Shown here one piece after another: positions 19,745 to 28,934 of a stretch of 64,000 nt of DNA. The notes beneath the pieces are model-generated. The model saw nothing but the letters and a program-made list of their open reading frames with translations. It searched no databases and was not told where the DNA came from. A program made the position numbers and the translations under genes. This DNA is from Fredinandcohnia quinoae (GTDB taxonomy: Bacteria; Bacillota; Bacilli; Bacillales; Bacillaceae_L): NCBI RefSeq assembly GCF_022427965.1, contig NZ_JAKTTI010000005.1:92951-156950 (forward strand), written 5' to 3'. The stretch's first letter is position 1, and each line of letters starts with the position of its first letter.

Positions 19745-20761
19745 TCATTCACCATCCTGTACACGTTCCATGACAACACCGTGTGCGATTGTAGGTATTG
19801 ATTCTTTTTGCTGAATCATGATTGGACTTAGTAATGCACCTGTTGCAACAATAAAAATTTTATTAAGATTTCCTCGAATTAGTTCATTTACAAGATAACC
19901 ATAGGTAACAACAGCAGAGCATGCACAGCCACTCCCACCTGCAAAGACATCTTGATCAGCACGATATATCATTAAACCACAATCATTATGTCTAGTTGTT
20001 AAATCATATCCTTCATCTTTCATTAATTCCTTTAAAATAGGACTCCCAATACCTGATAAATCTCCAGTTACAATTAGGTCATAATCATCTTCCTTACAAT
20101 TCATGTCCTTAAAATGCTGTAGTATTGTATCTGCTGCTGCAGGCGCCATTGCCGACCCCATATCAAATGGGTTTGTAACTCCTAAATCTACAACACGACC
20201 AATTGTTGCAGCTGTTATTTTAACAGGGCTAGGTTCTTTACTCACCAAAGCTGTTCCCGCACCAGTGATTGTAAATTGAGCTGTATCAGGCTTTTGTCCC
20301 CCATATTCGGTTGGGTAGCGAAATTGACGCTCTGCTGTTGCATTATGACTGCTAGTTGATGCAAGAATCCGATTTGCAAATCCCCCATCTACTAATGCTG
20401 ACCCTACGGCTAAGGTTTCCATTGATGTTGCACATGCCCCAAACATGCATAATAATGGAATTTGATTTTGCCTAGCTGCATAATTAGCGGTAACGTTTTG
20501 ATTTAAAAGGTCGCCTGCAAGAAATAAATCGATATTTTCCTTTGAAATATTTGCCTTTCGTAAACATACATCAATTGACTCTTCCATTAATCTTCTCTCT
20601 GCAAGTTCCCAGTTGTCTTCCCCACAATGTAAATCTTCATGACAAATATCAAACTTATCTCCCAACGGACCTAATGCTTCCTTGGGACCAACTGCAGTTC
20701 CTGTAGAATTTATATAAATGTTATTTTCAAAAACCCATGTTTGTTTTCCTGTCAGTTTCAT
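19745..20761 (-). CDS. spoVAD: Stage V sporulation protein AD (DPA-binding)
   Basis: SpoVAD has a thiolase/ketoacyl-synthase-like fold, binds dipicolinic acid directly, and sits on the outer face of the inner spore membrane. ATG at 20761 (MKLTGKQTWVF) matches the family start; the open frame extends five codons further. Visible landmarks are NSTGTAVGPKEALGPLG, DLLNQNVTANYAARQ and FGACATSMETLA, where the thiolase-type Cys position is conserved, then GGSGCACSAVVTYGY. Length 338 aa is normal. Confidence 0.95.
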   Translation of the reverse strand: MKLTGKQTWVFENNIYINSTGTAVGPKEALGPLGDKFDICHEDLHCGEDNWELAERRLMEESIDVCLRKANISKENIDLFLAGDLLNQNVTANYAARQNQIPLLCMFGACATSMETLAVGSALVDGGFANRILASTSSHNATAERQFRYPTEYGGQKPDTAQFTITGAGTALVSKEPSPVKITAATIGRVVDLGVTNPFDMGSAMAPAAADTILQHFKDMNCKEDDYDLIVTGDLSGIGSPILKELMKDEGYDLTTRHNDCGLMIYRADQDVFAGGSGCACSAVVTYGYLVNELIRGNLNKIFIVATGALLSPIMIQQKESIPTIAHGVVMERVQDGE

Positions 20762-20779
20762 ATTTATCACTTCCACTCG

Positions 20780-21238
20780 TTAAGAAAATGTAAGGCCGAA
20801 AAAATAGCGGATAATTCCTACAATATAAGCGGAAACAACACCGAATACGATTACACTACCTGCTAACTTAAACATATTCGTTGCAATACCTAGAACAATA
20901 CCTTCACTTTTATGTTCTAGCGCTGCACTAGTCATTGAATTCGCAAATCCTGTAACCGGAACAGCTGATCCCGCACCTGCAAATTGCCCCAATTTATCAT
21001 AAACCCCAAAACCTGTTAAAAGTGCAGCAATTAATATCAACGTCGCCACTGTTGGATTGCCAGCATCTTGCTTAGAAAAATCAAAAACAGATATATAAAA
21101 ATTCTGGATACCTTGTCCAACCAAACAAATCGCCCCACCTATGAGAAATGCTTTGATACAATTAACAACATATGGTGTTTTTGGCTGATATTGTTTTACG
21201 CTATTTTTATAATCATCCTTAAGCTTTTTTTTTGCCAT
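20780..21238 (-). CDS. spoVAC: Stage V sporulation protein AC
   Basis: Mechanosensitive-type membrane channel component for DPA release. With the ATG at 21238 the product is 152 aa, close to the family. It has a basic N-terminus, then three to four helices, with KAFLIGGAICLVGQGIQNFY and the hallmark FAGAGSAVPVTGFANSMTSAALEHKSEG. The ten-codon upstream extension of the frame lacks support. Located between spoVAB and spoVAD in the operon. Confidence 0.95.
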   Translation of the reverse strand: MAKKKLKDDYKNSVKQYQPKTPYVVNCIKAFLIGGAICLVGQGIQNFYISVFDFSKQDAGNPTVATLILIAALLTGFGVYDKLGQFAGAGSAVPVTGFANSMTSAALEHKSEGIVLGIATNMFKLAGSVIVFGVVSAYIVGIIRYFFGLTFS

Positions 21239-21268
21239 GAAAGTAACACCCCTACAACATGTAATCAT

Positions 21269-21688
21269 TTATTCCACAAAATAGACCCATTGAAACAAAG
21301 AACCTACAATTTTCCCAAATACAATTGCCATTAATAAAATTGTGATTTTTCCATCTATCCCAATTCTTTTTGCTAAAATTGGTAAAACATTCAAAACCTC
21401 TGTTAGGGCTGCAGCTAACAAACCAATATAGATTCCACTAGCTAACCCTATGGGAATAACCCATATTTCCCATAGATTAAAAAAGATGTTATAAAGACTA
21501 CTCCATCCCCCTGCAACTGCACCTAAAACAACACCCCATTCATAATAATGAATAAACTTCATCGTCTTTGTTAATTGGGTCAATCTGGGAATCACTCCTA
21601 AAACTGTTAAAAATGCAACGAATCCTGCACCTACTGCAAGTCCACTTGCGAAACCAATGAAGATAATTAGAAGTATTTTAATGATCAT
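21269..21688 (-). CDS. spoVAB: Stage V sporulation protein AB
   Basis: A 139-aa polytopic membrane protein (four hydrophobic segments) of the SpoVAB family. It contains GFASGLAVGAGFVAFLTVLGVIPRL and a YEWGVVLGAVAGG stretch near the middle. Its start overlaps the end of spoVAA by 11 bases. It is required with SpoVAA for DPA uptake in B. subtilis; the molecular role is not known. Confidence 0.94.
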   Translation of the reverse strand: MIIKILLIIFIGFASGLAVGAGFVAFLTVLGVIPRLTQLTKTMKFIHYYEWGVVLGAVAGGWSSLYNIFFNLWEIWVIPIGLASGIYIGLLAAALTEVLNVLPILAKRIGIDGKITILLMAIVFGKIVGSLFQWVYFVE

Positions 21689-22298
21689 CGATTTGCTTCA
21701 TACTCTCTTTATTTTCTGTCATAATTAAGTAATTATCTAAGTCTTGTTGATAGTTAAACATTTCTACCTCAAGTGGACTAGGCTCTTCATTAATTCGTTT
21801 TCTGAATATATGATTGAAAAACAAAATCATCCCTAAACCGAGACCCAATGAATAAGGAATTTGAAATAGAAGTGGTTTTTTTACTTCTTCTCCAGTGATC
21901 ATAGAATAAATTCGCTGTTGTACTTCCCTCATTGAAACATCTTCATGAAAATTCATCATTGTTAAGGCTGCACCTATAAATAATAAAAACCAAACAGCCA
22001 CAAAAAAGATGGGAGTAAATCGCCTTTTTTTAAATTTTATTTCAACGATTGTTTGGGCTGGACCAATTGATTGAATATCATGCTCCGGAAACTCTTCTTG
22101 AATTTGGAAAATGACCTTCATCACATCTATGATTACAATATTTTTATCGCTCATATTGATTTGATGAACGATAATCTTTTTAATTGCATCTGATACTTCA
22201 TCTTCTGCGATAATTTGTGCGATTTCTTCAATAGTCACCGTATCATTCGGTTTGACCATTACGCGATGGCGCATTCGGATATATACTGATTTTTCCAT
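21678..22298 (-). CDS. spoVAA: Stage V sporulation protein AA
   Basis: First gene of the spoVA operon. The 206-aa product has a cytoplasmic N-terminal domain of about 90 residues (YIRMRHRVMVKPNDTVTIEEIAQI) and two membrane helices (about 100-120 and 150-170). ATG at 22298 is chosen with a weak AGGGTG upstream. The candidate sigma-G promoter at 22335-22364 ends some 40 bases before it. Works with SpoVAB in DPA import. Confidence 0.93.
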   Translation of the reverse strand: MEKSVYIRMRHRVMVKPNDTVTIEEIAQIIAEDEVSDAIKKIIVHQINMSDKNIVIIDVMKVIFQIQEEFPEHDIQSIGPAQTIVEIKFKKRRFTPIFFVAVWFLLFIGAALTMMNFHEDVSMREVQQRIYSMITGEEVKKPLLFQIPYSLGLGLGMILFFNHIFRKRINEEPSPLEVEMFNYQQDLDNYLIMTENKESMKQIDDH

Positions 22299-22334
22299 CA
22301 CATTCACACCCTATACAATTTTCCCTCGTATATG

Positions 22335-22364
22335 TAGTATGGTTTTTCTGTTTTATCTAATTCA
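22335..22364 (-). promoter_or_regulatory. Candidate sigma-G promoter of the spoVA operon
   Basis: On the minus strand TGAATTA (-35 type) is followed, after a spacer of about 17 bases, by CATACTA (-10). This matches the sigma-G consensus (GHATR and CATnHTA) well. It lies about 40 bp before spoVAA. The B. subtilis spoVA operon is known to be sigma-G dependent. Confidence 0.75.
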
Positions 22365-22406
22365 AATAGACCATAAACTCCAGTACTTACCAAGTTTTAT
22401 AAAGTT

Positions 22407-22443
22407 AAAAGACCAAATGGAATTATGCATCCATTTGGTCTTT
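22407..22443 (-). terminator. Terminator overlapping the end of sigF
   Basis: AAAGACCAAATGGA pairs with TCCATTTGGTCTTT around an 8-nt loop and the minus strand continues in T-rich sequence. The right arm lies within the last codons of sigF, so coding and termination share bases. Confidence 0.85.
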
Positions 22444-23181
22444 CATTTGTTGTAATATCTTTTTTTCAAGCCGTGATACTTGTACCTGAGAAATACCTAG
22501 TCTTAAAGCAACCTCGGATTGGGTTTGATCCTTGTAATATCTTAAATATACAATTAGCCTCTCCCTCTCATCAAGTTCGCTTATCGCTTCTTTTAATGCA
22601 ATCTTATCAAACCATTTCATTTCACTATTATCAGCAATTTGGTCCAATAAGGTAATCGGATCTCCATCATTTTCATAAACCGTTTCATGAATCGACGACG
22701 GGGCCCTGCTTGCTTCTTGTGCGAGAACAACCTCTTCCGGAGTAATCTCTAAAAATTCAGCAATTTCAACAATTGTAGGTACCCGACCAAGTCTTTTAGA
22801 TAACTCATCTTTTGATCTGCGAATTTTATTTCCTGTTTCTTTTAATGATCGACTAACCTTTACGGTTCCATCATCTCTTATAAAACGTTGAATTTCACCA
22901 ATAATCATTGGTACCGCATATGTTGAAAACTTAACATCATATGATAAGTCAAATTTATCTACTGACTTTAATAATCCAATACAACCAATTTGAAACAAAT
23001 CATCAGGCTCATATCCACGATTCAAAAAACGCTGAACAACAGACCATACTAACCTCATGTTTTTTTGGACAATGAGATCCCTTGCTTCTTGATGCCCCTC
23101 TTGACTTTGTTTAATTAAGTTCTTTACCTCATTATCCTTTAAATACGTTTTACTATTATCGTTCTTGACCTCCACATCCAT
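22423..23181 (-). CDS. sigF: RNA polymerase sigma-F factor (SpoIIAC)
   Basis: Forespore-specific sigma factor, the first compartment-specific regulator of sporulation. The 252-aa protein has sigma-70 region 2 (RLVWSVVQRFLNRGYEPDDLFQIGCIGL), region 3 (RVPTIVEIAEFL) and region 4 (DQTQSEVALRLGISQVQVSRLEKKIL). ATG at 23181 is preferred to the TTG two codons earlier. Third gene of spoIIAA-spoIIAB-sigF; its activity should be held by SpoIIAB and released by SpoIIAA. Confidence 0.97.
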   Translation of the reverse strand: MDVEVKNDNSKTYLKDNEVKNLIKQSQEGHQEARDLIVQKNMRLVWSVVQRFLNRGYEPDDLFQIGCIGLLKSVDKFDLSYDVKFSTYAVPMIIGEIQRFIRDDGTVKVSRSLKETGNKIRRSKDELSKRLGRVPTIVEIAEFLEITPEEVVLAQEASRAPSSIHETVYENDGDPITLLDQIADNSEMKWFDKIALKEAISELDERERLIVYLRYYKDQTQSEVALRLGISQVQVSRLEKKILQQMKDQMDA

Positions 23182-23193
23182 TGGCAAGTCTCC

Positions 23194-23634
23194 TTAATTG
23201 CATAACGCTTTACTCTTTGATAAATGCTTGGTTAACCTTAATGTTGTTCCCTTAGTTGTATGTGTCTCGATTTCGACTTCATCCATGAAGTTTTCCATAA
23301 TGGTAAAGCCCATTCCAGATCTTTCGAGTTCAGGTTTTGTTGTGTACAATGGCTGTCTTGCCTCATCAATATTCGTAATTCCAATTCCTTCATCTCTAAT
23401 TGTTAAATGGACAATACTATCTTCAATCATGCAAGAAATATAAACGATACCATTTGGGTCATTTTCATAACCATGAATGATTGAATTTGTTACGGCTTCA
23501 GAAACAACAGTTTTTATCTCAGTTATTTCATCCAACGTTGGATCAAGCTGTGTGATAAAAGCTGCAACTGTTACACGAGCAAATGATTCGTTTTGACTAA
23601 GTGCAGAAAATTGAAGGTGCATTTCATTCTTCAT
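23194..23634 (-). CDS. spoIIAB: Anti-sigma-F factor / serine kinase SpoIIAB
   Basis: SpoIIAB binds and inhibits sigma-F and phosphorylates SpoIIAA. The 146-aa protein has the GHKL ATPase boxes: the N box in [18 protein letters not shown], the G1 box DEGIGI, and the GMGF G2 box in [12 protein letters not shown]. It follows spoIIAA with one base between stop and start and precedes sigF by 12 bases. Confidence 0.97.
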   Translation of the reverse strand: MKNEMHLQFSALSQNESFARVTVAAFITQLDPTLDEITEIKTVVSEAVTNSIIHGYENDPNGIVYISCMIEDSIVHLTIRDEGIGITNIDEARQPLYTTKPELERSGMGFTIMENFMDEVEIETHTTKGTTLRLTKHLSKSKALCN

Positions 23635-23635
23635 A

Positions 23636-23986
23636 CTATGCCACCCCCAACGTTTCTAGCGCAAAATCTTCATTACGCTCTAATCGAATAATCTTAAAAA
23701 GCCCAGACATTTCAAACAAACGCTCAACTTGAGGAGAAATTGAGCATACTACCATTTCCCCACCAAGATTTTTTATTTGTTTATATCTTCCTAAAATAAC
23801 TCCTAAACCTGAGCTATCCATAAAAGTTAGCTTTTCTAAATTAAGTAAAATGTGTTGAATTGTAGTACTGTCGAGCACCTTTGTGACTTTAACACGTAAT
23901 TCTTCAGCTGTATGATGGTCAAGCTCTCCTGATAGCCGAATGCATAATACATGATGTTTTACTTCAAGTTCGATTGTTAGACTCAC
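23636..23986 (-). CDS. spoIIAA: Anti-anti-sigma factor SpoIIAA
   Basis: STAS-domain protein that, when dephosphorylated, releases sigma-F from SpoIIAB. The phosphorylation site lies in [14 protein letters not shown], at Ser58 by the numbering used here. GTG at 23986 has AAAGGAGG nine bases upstream and gives 116 aa, close to the 117 aa of B. subtilis. The longer ATG-started frame from 24040 overlaps the promoter region and is not used. Confidence 0.96.
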   Translation of the reverse strand: MSLTIELEVKHHVLCIRLSGELDHHTAEELRVKVTKVLDSTTIQHILLNLEKLTFMDSSGLGVILGRYKQIKNLGGEMVVCSISPQVERLFEMSGLFKIIRLERNEDFALETLGVA

Positions 23987-24019
23987 TTTACTTTGCCTCC
24001 TTTTTTGCGTATAGTGAGT

Positions 24020-24047
24020 CTTTTCGCTATTAATAATCAAGAATCCT
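24020..24047 (-). promoter_or_regulatory. Candidate sigma-H promoter of spoIIA
   Basis: Minus strand AGGATTC at 24041-24047 resembles the sigma-H -35 element, and GCGAAAAG at 24020-24027 the -10 (consensus GAAT; one or two mismatches). It lies just upstream of spoIIAA, where B. subtilis has its Spo0A-activated sigma-H promoter. Weak on sequence alone. Confidence 0.4.
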
Positions 24048-24093
24048 TCTTAATGACAAAACTAGTGTTGATTCGGCAAAAGTATTTAATTTT

Positions 24094-25257
24094 CTATGAT
24101 GATTTTGTAATTGAACCGACAGATCTTTTAAATAATTTCCACCAACTTGCAGCAGTTATTTCCTCACCTGCGACAAGAGGACTTTCGCTCAGAACCTTGC
24201 CATCTTTCTTAATAACTAACTTTCCAAGCTCTTCACCTTTTTTAATAGGTGCATTTACCTTTTTGTCCACAACTATTTCCTTTTGTATATGATCAATTTT
24301 CTCACCTTTTTTAGTTAATAGTGAGATAGGTTCAGATGTAACTAATTGAACTGTCTTTTTACTACCTTTACTAACCTTAACATCTGATACCTTCTGATTT
24401 CGCTCAAATAATGGATGTGTTTTAAATTGACTAAATCCGAAATCCAACATTTTTGTTATTTGCGCATTTCGATCCTTAGGTGTTGGCGCTCCATAAATTA
24501 CACTAATCAAGCGCATATTATCCTTTTCAGCAGTAGCGGTTAAACAATATTTCGCTTCTGTTGTAAAGCCAGTCTTTAACCCATCTACACCAGGATAAAA
24601 TTTAACAAGTCGATTTGTATTAACTAGCCAGAATTTATTTTCAGAGTTCTCCCTCAAATAATCGTCATATTTTCCGGTAAAATTCGTAATATCTTCATAC
24701 TTTAGTAATTCTTTTGAAATAATTGCCATATCATACGCGGTACTATAATGGTTATTCGCCGGAAGACCTGTTGGATTTTGAAACAATGTATTTTTCAATC
24801 CTAGTTCCTTCACTTTTTTATTCATTAAATCGACAAACGCTTCTTCAGAACCAGCTATTTTTTCTGCCATTGCAACTGAAGCATCGTTTCCTGAACCAAT
24901 TGCAATGCCCTTTAACATTTCCTCAACTGTCATTTCTTCACCTGGTTCCAAGAAGATTTGTGAACCACCCATTGATGCTGCATGTTCACTTGTACGAACT
25001 TTTTCATTGTAGGTAATACTCTCATTATCAAGCGCTTCCATAATCAATAGCAATGTCATCACCTTTGTCATACTGGCAGGTGGTAATTTTTCATTACTAT
25101 TTTTTTCATAGAGTACTTTACCTGTGTCACGTTCAATTAATATTGCAGATTTCGCATTATTTGCTAATTCCACTGACGCTTCTTTTGCAGAAGCAAAGGG
25201 TGTGCTAACAGAAAATATCATAGTAACAAGAAGTAAACTAATTAAATAACGTTTCAT
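24094..25257 (-). CDS. dacF: D-alanyl-D-alanine carboxypeptidase DacF
   Basis: Forespore-expressed carboxypeptidase of the PBP5 family that helps set cortex cross-linking. With the ATG at 25257 the protein is 387 aa, with a signal peptide (residues 1-24, ending ASA). S11 motifs are Ser62-Met-Thr-Lys65, SGN in IGSGNDAS and KTG in DGLKTGFT. A C-terminal beta-rich domain and an amphipathic anchor end the protein. GGAGGG lies just upstream. The gene precedes spoIIA as in B. subtilis. Confidence 0.95.
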   Translation of the reverse strand: MKRYLISLLLVTMIFSVSTPFASAKEASVELANNAKSAILIERDTGKVLYEKNSNEKLPPASMTKVMTLLLIMEALDNESITYNEKVRTSEHAASMGGSQIFLEPGEEMTVEEMLKGIAIGSGNDASVAMAEKIAGSEEAFVDLMNKKVKELGLKNTLFQNPTGLPANNHYSTAYDMAIISKELLKYEDITNFTGKYDDYLRENSENKFWLVNTNRLVKFYPGVDGLKTGFTTEAKYCLTATAEKDNMRLISVIYGAPTPKDRNAQITKMLDFGFSQFKTHPLFERNQKVSDVKVSKGSKKTVQLVTSEPISLLTKKGEKIDHIQKEIVVDKKVNAPIKKGEELGKLVIKKDGKVLSESPLVAGEEITAASWWKLFKRSVGSITKSS

Positions 25258-25287
25258 CTCCAAACCCTCCATTCTTTATACTTTCCC

Positions 25288-25315
25288 ATTTTTTCCAACA
25301 AATTAAAAATTATAC
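25288..25315 (-). promoter_or_regulatory. Candidate sigma-F promoter of dacF
   Basis: Minus strand GTATA at 25311-25315 and GGAAAAAAT at 25288-25296 with a 14-base spacer fit the sigma-F pattern (GYATA, GGnnAnAnT). B. subtilis dacF is known to be sigma-F dependent. Confidence 0.5.
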
Positions 25316-25334
25316 AATTTCTTTAGTTTAAATT

Positions 25335-25368
25335 TAAAAAAGCTGAGGATATTTTTCTCCCCAGCTTT
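25335..25368 (-). terminator. Terminator after pdp
   Basis: On the minus strand AAAGCTGGGGAGA pairs imperfectly with ATCCTCAGCTTT and is followed by TTT. It ends the deoB-punA-pdp operon before dacF. Confidence 0.75.
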
Positions 25369-25372
25369 CCTT

Positions 25373-26674
25373 TTATATAATATTTTCGATAATTAATTTC
25401 GGTGCTTTAACTTCGCTTGAGATGATCTTCATACTACTTAGTAATCTTTTCTTTACCTCTTCGACATTTTCAAAGTTACTGTGAATCGTCACCAAACTTT
25501 CACCCTTTGCAACTTTGTCACCAATTTTTTTACGAAGTACTAATCCAACTGCTAAGTCAATTGTAGATTCTTTAGTCGCTCTTCCAGCACCTAATAGCAT
25601 TGCAGCAGTACCGATTGAATCTGCCTCAATTTCGGAAATGAAACCTTCCTCCTCTGCGATTAGTTCAATTTGATATTTTGCTTGAGGAAGCCTAGATGGG
25701 TCATCAATAACACTTGCATCCCCACCTTGTGATGATAAAAATGTTTTAAAAGATTGTAATGCAGAACCGTTCGAAATTGCATCTTGTAAGAGTTTTCTTG
25801 CATCTTCTAGTGTAGTTGCTTTTTTCGCAAGTACTACCATTTGACTACCCAATGTCAAGCATAGTTCTTCTAAATCAGCTGGGCCATTACCCTTTAATGT
25901 ATCAATTGCTTCTTTTACCTCAAGTGCATTGCCGATTGCAAACCCAAGTGGCTGACTCATATCCGAAATAATTGCCATTGTATTTCTTCCAACATTCTTT
26001 CCGATGTCAACCATTGTACTTGCCAAATCTTTCGCATCTTCCAAATTTTTCATAAATGCACCGGCACCCGTTTTTACGTCAAGAACAATCGCATCTGCTC
26101 CGGCAGCAATTTTCTTACTCATGATCGAGCTAGCTATTAAAGGGATACTATTAACAGTTGCTGTTACATCCCTTAGTGCATACAATTTTTTGTCAGCAGG
26201 AGTCAAATTACCACTCTGTCCAATTACCGCGACTTTATTTTGATTAACAAGCTGTATGAACTCTTTATTGCTAATTTCAACATGAAAGCCCGAGACAGAT
26301 TCTAATTTATCAATTGTACCACCCGTATGCCCTAATCCACGGCCTGACATTTTTGCAACTGGTACCCCTACTGATGCGACAAGTGGCGCTAGAACAAGGG
26401 TAGTCGTATCTCCAACACCGCCTGTACTATGTTTGTCCACCTTAATTCCTTCAATTTCTGATAGGTCAATTGTATCTCCTGAGTTCACCATTGCCATTGT
26501 AAAATCAGCACGCTCTTGCTTCGTCATTCCATTAAAGTACACGGCCATTGTAAACGCACTCATCTGATAATCAGGGATATTACCCTTCGTATAACCATCG
26601 ATTACAAAGCAAACTTCTTCATTTGTTAAGGCTTGACCATCTCTTTTTTTCTCTATCAAATCGACCATTCTCAA
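25373..26674 (-). CDS. pdp: Pyrimidine-nucleoside phosphorylase
   Basis: Phosphorolysis of uridine and thymidine/deoxyuridine to base and (deoxy)ribose 1-phosphate. The family signature lies in [18 protein letters not shown] near residue 110, with [15 protein letters not shown] and [15 protein letters not shown] around it. Length 433 aa is typical. The TTG start gives MRMVDLI, the same N-terminus as I recall for B. subtilis, with AGAGGTGA seven bases upstream. Last gene of a three-gene nucleoside salvage operon. Confidence 0.96.
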   Translation of the reverse strand: MRMVDLIEKKRDGQALTNEEVCFVIDGYTKGNIPDYQMSAFTMAVYFNGMTKQERADFTMAMVNSGDTIDLSEIEGIKVDKHSTGGVGDTTTLVLAPLVASVGVPVAKMSGRGLGHTGGTIDKLESVSGFHVEISNKEFIQLVNQNKVAVIGQSGNLTPADKKLYALRDVTATVNSIPLIASSIMSKKIAAGADAIVLDVKTGAGAFMKNLEDAKDLASTMVDIGKNVGRNTMAIISDMSQPLGFAIGNALEVKEAIDTLKGNGPADLEELCLTLGSQMVVLAKKATTLEDARKLLQDAISNGSALQSFKTFLSSQGGDASVIDDPSRLPQAKYQIELIAEEEGFISEIEADSIGTAAMLLGAGRATKESTIDLAVGLVLRKKIGDKVAKGESLVTIHSNFENVEEVKKRLLSSMKIISSEVKAPKLIIENII

Positions 26675-26689
26675 CTATTCTTCACCTCT

Positions 26690-27511
26690 TTATTGATTTA
26701 CTTTTTTTATTATTTCCTTAATGAAGTTTAAAAAGTTCTTTTTAACCTTTTCAGTCGTTTCAATCACTTCATTGTGTGTCAAAGGTTGATCCAAGATGCC
26801 TGCTGCCATATTTGAAATACATGATATTCCAAGTACCTTCATATTTGCATGACGGGCAACTATCACCTCTGGTACTGTTGACATACCAACAGCATCTCCT
26901 CCTAAGGTCCTTAACATCCTTACTTCTGCAGGAGTTTCATAGGATGGCCCTGTGTTTCCAACATATACCCCTTCTTTAATCTCAAGATTTAAGCTAGAAG
27001 CAACATCCTTTGCGATTTGACGTAATTCCTTGCAATACGCATCTGACATATCAGGAAACCTAGCTCCAAGCTTAGAATCATTTGGACCAATTAACGGATT
27101 TTGACCCATATTATTAATATGATCTGTAATAATCATTAAGTCTCCTGGTTGAAATGACTCATTCACCCCACCAGCAGCATTTGTCACAATTAAAGTAGAT
27201 ACTCCTAGTTCCTTCATTACCCTTACTGGAAATGTCACTTTATCTAAACTATAACCTTCATAAAAATGAAATCGTCCTTGCATGGCTACAACATTTTTTC
27301 CATGTAATGTTCCGAAAACGAGTTGACCTGCATGACCTTCTACTGTCGATACAGGAAATTCTGGTATCGCTTCATATGAAACTTTAATTGGATTTTCAAT
27401 CTCATCAGCTAGAACCCCAAGACCAGATCCTAATATCAAACCAATCTTAGGAGTTTCTTTACTCTTCTCTTTTAAAAACTCGGCAGATTTCACAATCATT
27501 GAATTATCCAT
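26690..27511 (-). CDS. punA: Purine-nucleoside phosphorylase (PNP, trimeric type)
   Basis: Cleaves guanosine/inosine and deoxy forms with phosphate. The 273-aa protein has the trimeric PNP landmarks: LGSGLGVLADEI (phosphate loop), EGHAGQLVFG, MQGRFHFYEGY, TNAAGGVN, and the base-binding YVGNTGPSYETPAEVRMLR with VGMSTVPEVIVARH. Stop and start are separated by one base from deoB and by 15 from pdp, so this is a tight operon. In B. subtilis the equivalent gene is pupG. Confidence 0.95.
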   Translation of the reverse strand: MDNSMIVKSAEFLKEKSKETPKIGLILGSGLGVLADEIENPIKVSYEAIPEFPVSTVEGHAGQLVFGTLHGKNVVAMQGRFHFYEGYSLDKVTFPVRVMKELGVSTLIVTNAAGGVNESFQPGDLMIITDHINNMGQNPLIGPNDSKLGARFPDMSDAYCKELRQIAKDVASSLNLEIKEGVYVGNTGPSYETPAEVRMLRTLGGDAVGMSTVPEVIVARHANMKVLGISCISNMAAGILDQPLTHNEVIETTEKVKKNFLNFIKEIIKKVNQ

Positions 27512-28708
27512 CTATTCTCTTCCCCCATTAATCGTAGTAAGAAAGCTTTCACCGTACTGTGGCATTTTTATGTTAAAATTCTCCGCTACCGTGGCACCGA
27601 TATCAGCAAATGTTTTTCGTTGCGGTATTTCTTGGCCACCCTTCATTTGTGGGCTATATACCAGTAATGGGACATACTCTCTTGTATGATCTGTACCGTG
27701 GTGGACAGGATCATTCCCATGGTCTGCGGTTATGATTAATAAATCATCTTCTTTCATCTTCTCGAATAGTTCAGGGAGGCGTGCATCATATTCCTCCAAC
27801 GCCTCACCATATCCTTTTGGATCACGACGATGACCGAATAATGCGTCAAAATCAACTAAATTTAAGAAACTTAAACCAGTAAAGTTAGATGCTGCTGTCT
27901 CGATTATTTTATCCATTCCATCCATATTGGATTTTGTACGCAATGTTTTTGTTACTCCTTCTCCGTCATAAATATCGGAGATTTTACCAATGGCAATGAC
28001 ATCCAAACCATTATCACTAAGTTCATTCATAACTGTACGACCAAATGGTTTTAGTGCGTAATCATGCCGATTCGCTGTACGAGTAAAATTTGCTGGCGAT
28101 CCTAAAAATGGGCGAGCGATTATACGACCAACCATATATTTCTCATCAAGTGTTAATTCCCTCGCAATTTCACAGATTTTATATAATTCTTCTAAAGGAA
28201 CAATTTCTTCATGTGCGGCGATTTGTAGAACAGAATCTGCTGAAGTATAGACAATTAAAGAGCCTGTTTTCATATGTTCTTCACCAAGTTCATCCAAAAT
28301 TTCAGTTCCAGATGCCGGTTTATTACCGATAATCCCTCTGCCAGTCCGTTTTTCAATTTCATCTAATAATTCCTTAGGAAAACCATCAGGAAATACTTGG
28401 AATGGAGTTTCAATTTGTAGTCCCATTATTTCCCAGTGACCAGTCATTGTATCCTTACCATTTGATGCTTCTTGCATTTTTGTATAAAAAGCAAGTGGTT
28501 TCTCTGCTTTTGAGATCCCTTTTATTTCTCTAATATTACTTAAACCGAGCTTTGCCATGTTCGGCATATGTAAACCATTTTGTTTTTCAGCAATATGACC
28601 TAATGTATTTGAACCTTCATCACCAAACTTTTTAGCATCTGGCGCTTCTCCAATTCCTACTGAATCCATGACGATTAAAAAAATACGTTTGTATGAGTAT
28701 TTTGACAT
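27512..28708 (-). CDS. deoB: Phosphopentomutase
   Basis: Interconverts (deoxy)ribose 1- and 5-phosphate. The alkaline-phosphatase-fold metal residues are visible: [14 protein letters not shown] at the N-terminus, the catalytic Thr in [10 protein letters not shown], and the C-terminal [21 protein letters not shown] metal cluster. Length 398 aa is normal (drm in B. subtilis). First gene of the operon; a 26-bp perfect palindrome lies about 80 bp upstream. Confidence 0.96.
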   Translation of the reverse strand: MSKYSYKRIFLIVMDSVGIGEAPDAKKFGDEGSNTLGHIAEKQNGLHMPNMAKLGLSNIREIKGISKAEKPLAFYTKMQEASNGKDTMTGHWEIMGLQIETPFQVFPDGFPKELLDEIEKRTGRGIIGNKPASGTEILDELGEEHMKTGSLIVYTSADSVLQIAAHEEIVPLEELYKICEIARELTLDEKYMVGRIIARPFLGSPANFTRTANRHDYALKPFGRTVMNELSDNGLDVIAIGKISDIYDGEGVTKTLRTKSNMDGMDKIIETAASNFTGLSFLNLVDFDALFGHRRDPKGYGEALEEYDARLPELFEKMKEDDLLIITADHGNDPVHHGTDHTREYVPLLVYSPQMKGGQEIPQRKTFADIGATVAENFNIKMPQYGESFLTTINGGRE

Positions 28709-28784
28709 ACCCTTAACCTCCTATCGGATTATCTAGTATATTATTTTCTCCTACTGAAATGAACTTAACCAAAAATATATCGGA

Positions 28785-28810
28785 CAACTTGTCAGAAGTC
28801 TGACAAGTTG
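28785..28810. promoter_or_regulatory. 26-bp perfect inverted repeat upstream of deoB, possible operator
   Basis: CAACTTGTCAGA, a 2-base centre, then TCTGACAAGTTG. It lies about 77-102 bp before the deoB start on a stretch with no gene. No T run follows on either strand, so it is not an obvious terminator. A dimeric repressor site (GntR- or DeoR-like) is a reasonable guess, not shown. Confidence 0.6.
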
Positions 28811-28894
28811 AGTATAAAAGAGATGACCTTTTCATGCAAGTATATTTGTAATCGTTTTAAAAGATTACTTTATAATAATTTAGACACGATATTC

Positions 28895-28925
28895 AAAAAT
28901 GCTAGACTTTCAATCGTCTAGCATT
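28895..28925 (-). terminator. Terminator after xerD
   Basis: AATGCTAGAC pairs with GTCTAGCATT around an 8-nt loop, with TTTTTG on the minus-strand exit. It lies just past the xerD stop. Confidence 0.88.
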
Positions 28926-28934
28926 CTAGTAAAC

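Noticed and set aside
23987..24040. 18-residue N-terminal extension of spoIIAA
   Set aside because: GTG 23986 has a strong ribosome binding site and gives a family-length protein; the extension covers the promoter region.
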